Shown here in pieces: positions 5,190 to 10,203 of a stretch of 10,203 bases of DNA. A program made the translations under genes and the position numbers. Under the pieces are notes generated by a model. The model was not told the DNA's origin, did not search any database, and saw only the letters and a program-made list of their open reading frames with translations. Position 1 is the stretch's first letter. Every line of letters begins with the position of its first letter. This stretch comes from Desulfobacterales bacterium (GTDB lineage: Bacteria > Desulfobacterota > DSM-4660 > Desulfatiglandales > B25-G16): contig JABXJY010000076.1 of the NCBI GenBank assembly GCA_013375385.1, positions 1 to 10,203 on the forward strand. The letters are read 5' to 3'.

Positions 5190-6305
5190 ATGTCTGAGAA
5201 AGAAATCTACGGGCGCTTTATCGACTGGATGAACCAAACCTGGTGGGGACTGCCTGAAGCGGATGAATTGATGCCCTTGATCATGGCTCGGTACACTCCG
5301 GAAGAGGCGGCCCTGCTGACCGGCATCCCTTTTTCGGGAAGGAACCTCGAGGAGCTGGCCGAGATGAAACGGATGGATCCGGCCGACTTGGACCTCAAAC
5401 TGCATGCACTCGCCAAAAAGGGCGCTGTTTTCCGTACCGTGCGACCTGAGACTGTACGCTACAGCCTTAATGACTCCTTCTTTGTTTTTTACCGGAGTGC
5501 CTTCTGGTCTGGGCGCACCGACGAGGACAGCAAGGCTATGGCACCTCTTATGAATAAATACCATCTTCACGGTTTTATGGACCAGTATGCCGAGGTTCAC
5601 ACGAAAGGTCTTCGGGCCCTGCCCATTGAAAAGACCATTCAAGACACCCGACACATCCTCCCCTACGAAGATGTGGTGAAGGTGCTGGATGCTCAAGAGT
5701 ATTTCAGCGTATCAACCTGTCCCTGCAAGCACCGGAAAAACCTGGATCCGGATTCGCCCAATTGCAGGCACCCCACCGAGGTCTGCCTGCACTTCGGTAG
5801 GCTCGGCCAATACATCGACGAGCACGGCCTGGGTCGCCAGATCACCCGCGAGGAGGCCCGCGATATCTTAGCCCAGGCTGCAGAATCCGGGCTGGTTCAT
5901 GGTGTGTCGAACTGGCAGCACGGCGTAGATACCATCTGCAATTGCTGCAAGTGCTGTTGCCTGTTTCTCGAGGCGTTCCACGTTCTAAGGCATTCAAAGA
6001 GTCTGGATGCCTCCAATTACCGGGTGCGAACAAACCCGGAGACTTGTGAAGGGTGTGGTCTGTGCGTCAAGAGGTGTCCTATGGAGGCGCTTCGACTCGA
6101 AGATTCTCCGGAAGCCCGGAATAAAAAGGGGGAGGTTGCCGTGCTCGACCCCCTTTTATGTATTGGGTGTGGCGTTTGCGCATACAAATGTCCTACCAAC
6201 TCTCTCATGCTTGAGCGCCGTGAGGTTATAGTGGATCCGCCGAGGGATGGGCGGGACTACATAAATCGGTTCATGGCCGACCGTCAGGGCAAATCTCAGT
6301 CATGA
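5190..6305 (+). CDS. cysteine-rich 4Fe-4S ferredoxin-domain protein with winged-helix-like N-terminus
   Basis: This 371-residue protein has three visible parts. Residues 30-92 (TPEEAALLTGIPF...LDLKLHALAKKGAVF) look like a winged-helix fold of the ArsR/MarR kind. Residues 172-260 form a cysteine-rich middle: STCPCKHRK (Cys177, Cys179), Cys192, Cys199, and the unusual CNCCKCCC (250-257). The C-terminal quarter is a two-cluster ferredoxin: CEGCGLCVKRCP (Cys286, 289, 292, 296) and CIGCGVCAYKCP (Cys324, 327, 330, 334), enough for two [4Fe-4S] clusters. It is cytoplasmic, with no signal or membrane segment. Related proteins are frequent in anaerobic Desulfobacterota, where a redox role is assumed but the partner is unknown. 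The ribosome-binding site AGGAG (5176-5180) supports the start. Its stop is 27 bases before ddl, so the two could share a transcript, although ddl is clearly more AT-rich. Confidence 0.82.
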   Translation: MSEKEIYGRFIDWMNQTWWGLPEADELMPLIMARYTPEEAALLTGIPFSGRNLEELAEMKRMDPADLDLKLHALAKKGAVFRTVRPETVRYSLNDSFFVFYRSAFWSGRTDEDSKAMAPLMNKYHLHGFMDQYAEVHTKGLRALPIEKTIQDTRHILPYEDVVKVLDAQEYFSVSTCPCKHRKNLDPDSPNCRHPTEVCLHFGRLGQYIDEHGLGRQITREEARDILAQAAESGLVHGVSNWQHGVDTICNCCKCCCLFLEAFHVLRHSKSLDASNYRVRTNPETCEGCGLCVKRCPMEALRLEDSPEARNKKGEVAVLDPLLCIGCGVCAYKCPTNSLMLERREVIVDPPRDGRDYINRFMADRQGKSQS

Positions 6306-6332
6306 TGGCCTAAGACAAGGAGCTCCCAGGCT

Positions 6333-7436
6333 ATGGAAAGGAAAATCAGAGTAGGTGTAATCTTCGGTGGGAAATCAGCTGAGCATGAAGTATCTCTTCA
6401 GTCAGCCAAGAACATAATAGAGGCCATTGATAAAGACAAATATGAAGTTGTTCTCATAGGAATGGATAAGAAGGGTCGATGGTATCTAAGCGAAGTTTCA
6501 AGATATCTCCTGGAGGAAGATGATCCGAGGCTCATCAGATTAGCGGATACAGATGAAGAACTGGGGTTGATTCCTGGAGAACAGTCTAACCAGCTCCTCA
6601 ACATATCAACACATCAGAGAGTCGAAAAACTCGATGTTGTCTTTCCTGTGCTCCATGGTCCATACGGGGAAGATGGAACAGTTCAAGGCCTGTTAAAATT
6701 AGCCAGCATCCCCTTTGTTGGTGCCGATGTTTTAGGCTCTGCCATAGGTATGGATAAGGATGTGATGAAACGATTATTTCGGGATGCTGGGATACCAACC
6801 GCAAAGTTTCTGGTATTTCATCAATCCTCTCGTGGTGCGATTGACTTTGAGGAAGTTAAGAGTCAGTTGGGATCGCCAGTCTTCGTCAAACCTGCAAATC
6901 TCGGCTCATCGGTAGGGATTAGAAAGGTTGACAGCAAGGATGAGTTTGATGAAGCAGTAATATTGGCTTTTGAATATGATAACAAGATACTGATTGAAGA
7001 ATATATTGAAGGTCGAGAGATTGAATGCTCTGTGTTAGGCAATGAGGAGCCAATAGCGTCCCTGCCCGGTGAAGTTCTTCCACAACATGAGTTTTATTCT
7101 TATGAAGCAAAATATATCGATGAAAAGGGGGCGATCTTGGAAATACCTGTAAAACTACCAAAGGATGTGACTGAGCAAATACAGGAATACGCTCTTAGGG
7201 CCTTTAAAGCCCTGTGTTGTGAGGGGATGGCACGGGTGGACCTTTTTCTCAAGGATGACAACGAAATTCTTGTTAATGAGATCAATACGATTCCAGGTTT
7301 TACTCAAATCAGTATGTACCCAAAACTCTGGGAAGTGAGTGGGCTTTCTTATACTGAACTAATAGATCGACTTATTCAACTCGCAATAGAACGATTTGAA
7401 AGGGATCGTAAGCTCAAGACCTCCTTTAAAATCTAG
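6333..7436 (+). CDS. ddl: D-alanine--D-alanine ligase
   Basis: This 367-residue ATP-grasp enzyme joins two D-alanines in the cytoplasm to supply the D-Ala-D-Ala end of the peptidoglycan precursor. All family motifs are present: FGGKSAEHEVSLQSA (11-25, Glu16), HGPYGEDGTVQGLL (108-121), VGADVLGSAIGMDK (129-142), VKPANLGSSVGI (185-196), EEYIEGREIECSVLGN (222-237), and ARVDLFLKDDNEILVNEINTIPGF (300-323) with the Mg-binding Asp303, Glu316 and Asn318 and with Arg301. The omega loop YSYEAKYID (255-263) keeps the tyrosine typical of D-Ala-D-Ala ligases rather than D-lactate VanA types. Its length is that of the longer DdlA-like class. The start follows AAGGAG (6317-6322). Ddl is often in the mur/fts cluster, but here it stands alone after an Fe-S gene. 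It is AT-rich (6421-6480 has 22 G/C in 60) compared with the gene before it (5341-5400 has 36 in 60). Confidence 0.96.
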   Translation: MERKIRVGVIFGGKSAEHEVSLQSAKNIIEAIDKDKYEVVLIGMDKKGRWYLSEVSRYLLEEDDPRLIRLADTDEELGLIPGEQSNQLLNISTHQRVEKLDVVFPVLHGPYGEDGTVQGLLKLASIPFVGADVLGSAIGMDKDVMKRLFRDAGIPTAKFLVFHQSSRGAIDFEEVKSQLGSPVFVKPANLGSSVGIRKVDSKDEFDEAVILAFEYDNKILIEEYIEGREIECSVLGNEEPIASLPGEVLPQHEFYSYEAKYIDEKGAILEIPVKLPKDVTEQIQEYALRAFKALCCEGMARVDLFLKDDNEILVNEINTIPGFTQISMYPKLWEVSGLSYTELIDRLIQLAIERFERDRKLKTSFKI

Positions 7437-7630
7437 GTGATAATCTAAACCCCTTGTCTTCAAAGGCAAGCGCACGCAAAGGCCCATCCTAGTTATCGCC
7501 AGTGGCCCAAATCGCGTGGATACCCAATAACACCTCACAATCGGGGGATCAAACATGGCAGGACCGTCAAGGATCGGGTTCTTTGGCGCCCTTTGCCATA
7601 GTGGGAAGCGCCTGTTGTGTAAGGAAAAAA

Positions 7631-8869
7631 ATGAGAAAGTGGTCGGTGAAATTTGACTTGTGGCTTTTGGGGATCTGTTTCTCCAGGGTATTTACCTACC
7701 TGGTTTCCATGACCTACGCCGCGGTCTTGCCTGTGGTCCAGAGGGAATGGGAGATGTCTGCGGCAGCCGCAGGGTCTATTTCCAGCGGATACCAGATTGG
7801 TTATGCCGTATCCTTGCTCATCTTTTCGGAGCTGGCCGATCGAATGGGGGCTCGGCGCGTCTTTCTCTGGTCAAATTCTTGCTCAGTTGCAGCTTCATTG
7901 CTATTTGCCGCTTTTGCTCGAGGATACTACTCGGCTCTCATTCTCTATACCCTTATCGGCATTTCATCGGGTGGGGTGTACACGCCGGGCCTTATGATGA
8001 TAGCGGATCGCTTCCCCACAAAAGGCCGGGGGATGGCTGTTGGCTTCTTCATTGCAAGCACTTCCTTGGGTTATGCCGTATCTCTTGGAATCAGCGGAGC
8101 GGCTTTGCCCTGGGGCGGATATCGGCTTTCTTTTCTCCTGACCTGCCTGGGGCCGCTGGTTGGTTTCTTGCTGGCATGGATGACATTAGCTTCAACACCA
8201 AACAAGGTATTTCCACGGCGCCAGGAACAAAGGTTTTCCACGGAGGTTTTACGGAACAAGAGGGCTGTGCTATTCATAATGGCCTACGCCCTTCATTCTT
8301 GGGAGCTTCTGGGGATGTGGGCATGGACGCCGGCCTTTCTATCAGCTTGCCTGACGGTACGTGGATCAGAGGCCTGGACGGCAGTGGGGAGCGGTGCTTA
8401 CCTTGTTGGGCTATTCCACCTCATGGGCATACTGGCATCTCTGTCTATGGGTACCCTTTCGGATAGGCTCGGGCGCGCCCAGGTGATGCTTCTCGTTGGC
8501 AGTATCAGTACCGTCTGCTCTCTTGTTATGGGGTGGCTCATAGGCCTTCACATTGTCCTTATCGTTGCTGTCGGGATGATATATGCGTTTTCCGCATTAG
8601 GTGATTCCCCAATCCTTTCTGCGGGAATGACTGAAAGTGTTGATCCCTCTTATCTGGGAGCCGCATTTGCCCTGCGGGGCCTTCTCGGTTTCGGCGCCGG
8701 GGCTATGGCGCCCCTTGCATTCGGTGCCTTTCTGGACTGGATGAATCCAGTTCTTTCAGATGTTGGTACCTATGCGACGTGGGGTTGGTCTTACAGCATG
8801 CTTGGTTTGGGGGGTTTAGGGGCCGTGTTGGCGGCATACTTCCTTTACAGGGGCAAAGCATCCAGATAA
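7631..8869 (+). CDS. MFS transporter
   Basis: From ATG 7631 this is a 412-residue, very hydrophobic protein of the major facilitator superfamily with about 12 membrane segments. The cytoplasmic loop motif A occurs in both halves: ELADRMGARR (67-76) between segments 2 and 3, and GTLSDRLGRA (274-283) between 8 and 9. A charged central loop (about 189-211, NKVFPRRQEQRFSTEVLRNK) separates the halves. MFS carriers move small solutes using ion gradients; the substrate cannot be read from the sequence. The frame extends to GTG 7502, but those 43 codons are hydrophilic and unlike any MFS start, whereas AAGGA lies just before ATG 7631 and the next residues lead straight into segment 1. The gene ends 229 bases before the crotonase-like gene, so an acid-uptake role for that pathway is only a guess. 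Confidence 0.88.
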   Translation: MRKWSVKFDLWLLGICFSRVFTYLVSMTYAAVLPVVQREWEMSAAAAGSISSGYQIGYAVSLLIFSELADRMGARRVFLWSNSCSVAASLLFAAFARGYYSALILYTLIGISSGGVYTPGLMMIADRFPTKGRGMAVGFFIASTSLGYAVSLGISGAALPWGGYRLSFLLTCLGPLVGFLLAWMTLASTPNKVFPRRQEQRFSTEVLRNKRAVLFIMAYALHSWELLGMWAWTPAFLSACLTVRGSEAWTAVGSGAYLVGLFHLMGILASLSMGTLSDRLGRAQVMLLVGSISTVCSLVMGWLIGLHIVLIVAVGMIYAFSALGDSPILSAGMTESVDPSYLGAAFALRGLLGFGAGAMAPLAFGAFLDWMNPVLSDVGTYATWGWSYSMLGLGGLGAVLAAYFLYRGKASR

Positions 8870-8988
8870 GTTCGGGGACCGAATTCAACTGACCGTGAGA
8901 TGCGTCCCTCTCGATGTCGCCATAATGCCATTGATCTTTCTCTTTCAAAAATCGGCGGAATACCTTAACCTGCCTGCCTTGATAGACC

Positions 8989-9020
8989 ACTCAAGGTAGT
9001 TAACCTGGATTTTCCTGAGT
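8989..9020. other. hairpin in the gap between the MFS and crotonase-like genes
   Basis: ACTCAaGG (8989-8996) pairs with CCTGAGT (9014-9020) with one bulged A. The enclosed AGGT/ACCT could form an alternative short stem. No T-run follows. The rest of 8870-9098 shows no + strand gene; TTGACA at 9072-9077 is too close to the ATG at 9099 to serve it. Confidence 0.25.
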
Positions 9021-9098
9021 CATGAGGAGAACCCATTATTTCTTTCACGGAGAAAGTGGTCAATATTAACTTTGACACCATAAGAAAGGAGGACTGGG

Positions 9099-9893
9099 AT
9101 GGAGTTCAGAACCATAGAGTTTAAAGAGGCGGAGCCGGGGGTTGGTCTCATTACACTCAACCGCCCCGATCGTCTGAATGCACTGAACCTGGATATGGTT
9201 GAGGAACTGACTGCCCTCTTCGATCAGCTTCGCAGGCAAGAGCAGGTGCGGGTGCTCGTTATCACCGGGGAGGGCCGCGGGTTTTGCTCAGGGGCAGACC
9301 TAAAGGACGAACGCGTTCGACGGGACGCGGACACCCTTTTCTCGAGTGCGGCAGTGCACCTTGTAGCCGTCCAGAAAAAATACTCGGATTTGATCACTGG
9401 GATGCGGAGACTGCCCCAGCCTATCATCGCAGCAGTTAATGGTCCTGCAGCCGGTGGCGGGATGTGCATTGCCCTGGCCTCTGATGTGGTTATCGCAGGG
9501 CCACCTGCCACCTTCATCGCATCCTTTATCAATATCGGCCTTTCGGGTGGCGAGCTGGGAACCACTTACTTCTTGCCACGGCTGGTGGGAAGCGCCCGTG
9601 CTGCGGAGATTCTATTCACCGGTCGCACCGTGGATGTTACAGAGGCAGAGAAAATCGGCCTGGTCAGCCGCGTCGTCGAGGAGGGGAGCCTGATGGCTGT
9701 AGCCCTAGACACGGCCCGTATCATGCTTAGTAAGAGCCCGATGGGGCTTCGTCTGACAAAAGAGGCCTTGAATCAGAACCTCACCGCACCGTCCCTGGAG
9801 GCCGCTATCGAACTGGAGAACCGCAACCAGAGCATCTGTTGCGTCAGTCCTGAATTTAGTAGAGCCGTGAAGGCATTCGGCAAAGGGAAATAG
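9099..9893 (+). CDS. enoyl-CoA hydratase/isomerase (crotonase) family protein
   Basis: This 264-residue protein has the crotonase fold, which stabilises an enolate of an acyl-CoA thioester in an oxyanion hole. The two oxyanion-hole segments are intact: GRGFCSGADL (59-68) and NGPAAGGGMCIALASD (114-129). Ungapped comparison with rat mitochondrial hydratase places Cys123 and Phe143 where the two catalytic glutamates (Glu144 and Glu164) should be. The only acid near the active site is Glu152 in GLSGGELGTTYFLPRLVG (147-164), close to where dienoyl-CoA isomerases have a catalytic Asp. An isomerase, hydrolase or lyase is therefore more likely than a simple hydratase. The start follows AAGGAGG (9086-9092), six bases before ATG. 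A tautomerase-family gene follows after 41 bases with its own ribosome-binding site, which suggests one operon. Confidence 0.92.
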   Translation: MEFRTIEFKEAEPGVGLITLNRPDRLNALNLDMVEELTALFDQLRRQEQVRVLVITGEGRGFCSGADLKDERVRRDADTLFSSAAVHLVAVQKKYSDLITGMRRLPQPIIAAVNGPAAGGGMCIALASDVVIAGPPATFIASFINIGLSGGELGTTYFLPRLVGSARAAEILFTGRTVDVTEAEKIGLVSRVVEEGSLMAVALDTARIMLSKSPMGLRLTKEALNQNLTAPSLEAAIELENRNQSICCVSPEFSRAVKAFGKGK

Positions 9894-9934
9894 GAAAGAG
9901 TTCTATAACTAATAACCAAATTAGGGAGGCTATT

Positions 9935-10117
9935 ATGCCAGTAGTTATCATTGAAATGTGGGAAGGACGCAGTGTTGAGCAAAAGAAGCAGCTCGTGGAG
10001 GGTATAACTTCCGCATTCACGAAAATCGGTACCCCTCCAGAAGTACTTCATATTATCATGAAGGATAACCCCAAACATAACTGGGCCACCGGGGGGAAGC
10101 TTGCCTCTGAAAACTAG
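9935..10117 (+). CDS. 4-oxalocrotonate tautomerase family protein
   Basis: This 60-residue protein matches the small tautomerase superfamily, whose members form hexamers and use an N-terminal proline freed by removal of Met. Counting without Met, Pro1 and Arg11 (in EGRSVEQKKQLVE) are present as in 4-oxalocrotonate tautomerase (4-OT), and the C-terminal NWATGGKLASE matches the family, with Trp49 where 4-OT has Phe50. The Arg39 position of 4-OT is His38 here, so true 4-oxalocrotonate activity is uncertain; related enzymes act on other 2-keto or halogenated acids. The length is normal (4-OT has 62). AGGGAGG (9923-9929) sets the start. It lies 41 bases after the crotonase-like gene and is probably co-transcribed with it. 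Confidence 0.9.
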   Translation: MPVVIIEMWEGRSVEQKKQLVEGITSAFTKIGTPPEVLHIIMKDNPKHNWATGGKLASEN

Positions 10118-10144
10118 TATTGCGTTTTATGAAAGCCTTTACAC

Positions 10145-10180
10145 TGTCATTGCGAGTAGCGAAGCGACGAAGCAATCTCA
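10145..10180. repeat. interspersed intergenic repeat (TGTCATTGCGAG...GAAGCAATCTCA type)
   Basis: ATTGC (10149-10153) and GCAAT (10172-10176) are inverted and enclose a GCGAAGCGACGAAGC core. This exact style of repeat recurs between genes in many bacterial genomes (from memory). It begins 28 bases after the tautomerase stop codon and may continue past the window end. Confidence 0.65.
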
Positions 10181-10203
10181 ACAAGGCTCACAAACTACGC
10201 CAA

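Noticed and set aside
4945..5232. 95-codon + strand frame through the palindromes
   Set aside because: It reads through the hairpin arms, lacks a ribosome-binding site and overlaps the supported start at 5190 in another frame.
4965..5696. 243-codon open frame on the - strand across the repeat region and the start of the Fe-S gene
   Set aside because: Half of it is palindromic repeat DNA and half is antisense to a well supported ferredoxin-domain gene; no family pattern.
7502..7630. 43-codon N-terminal extension of the MFS gene from GTG 7502
   Set aside because: It is hydrophilic and unlike MFS N-termini, while ATG 7631 has a ribosome-binding site and leads directly into the first membrane segment.
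7660..8466. 268-codon + strand frame inside the MFS gene
   Set aside because: The other frame gives twelve membrane segments and two motif A copies; this one has no domain and is a shadow.
9072..9077. TTGACA as a -35 box for the crotonase-like gene
   Set aside because: The matching -10 would fall at the start codon at 9099, so it cannot produce a translatable leader.
1..10203. CRISPR array, integron attC site, tRNA or rRNA
   Set aside because: No regularly spaced repeats, no tRNA cloverleaf signals and no rRNA motifs were seen. The palindrome at 4951-5064 lacks the GTTRRRY/RYYYAAC boxes expected of attC.

Overview
The window is about 10.2 kb of bacterial chromosome. Every recognisable gene lies on the + strand: nine protein genes plus one decayed gene remnant on the - strand. 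The cysteine-rich 4Fe-4S proteins, a short QueG-like iron-sulfur protein, the DUF711 gene and many structured intergenic repeats suggest an anaerobe, possibly a sulfate-reducing or syntrophic Desulfobacterota (former Deltaproteobacteria). This is inferred from gene flavour only; there is no rRNA or marker gene to settle it.

Layout. 1-270: a G-rich repeat, then AT-rich leader. 271-1407: DUF711 protein. 1550-2251: Asp/Glu-racemase-superfamily protein. 2284-2538: a complete regulatory cassette (promoter, lysine riboswitch, intrinsic terminator), followed by a DapA-family gene at 2575-3621. 3622-4058: intergenic DNA with a frameshifted SPOR-domain remnant on the - strand and a strong hairpin. 4059-4832: short QueG-like Fe-S protein. 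4833-5189: four hairpin or palindrome elements, one a branched structure of about 114 bp. 5190-6305: large cysteine-rich ferredoxin-domain protein. 6333-7436: D-alanine--D-alanine ligase. 7631-8869: MFS transporter. 9099-9893 and 9935-10117: a crotonase-fold enzyme and a 4-oxalocrotonate-tautomerase-family protein, probably one operon. 10145-10180: an interspersed repeat at the window edge.

How the genes fit together. The best supported regulatory logic is lysine feedback on the DapA-like gene. Transcription starts near 2319, the leader folds as an L box, and with lysine bound the terminator at 2507-2538 should stop transcription before the ribosome-binding site. The racemase-like protein, DapA-like protein and Ddl all touch amino-acid or cell-wall precursor chemistry, but they are not one operon. 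The crotonase and tautomerase look like a small acyl-CoA or carboxylic-acid module, possibly served by the upstream MFS transporter. DUF711 (271-1407) and ddl (6333-7436) are visibly more AT-rich than their neighbours, so the region looks mosaic.

The strongest observations are the lysine riboswitch, which also corrects the DapA start codon, the branched palindrome at 4951-5064, the SPOR remnant, and the crotonase lacking both classical hydratase glutamates. No CRISPR array, tRNA, rRNA or intact mobile element was recognised.
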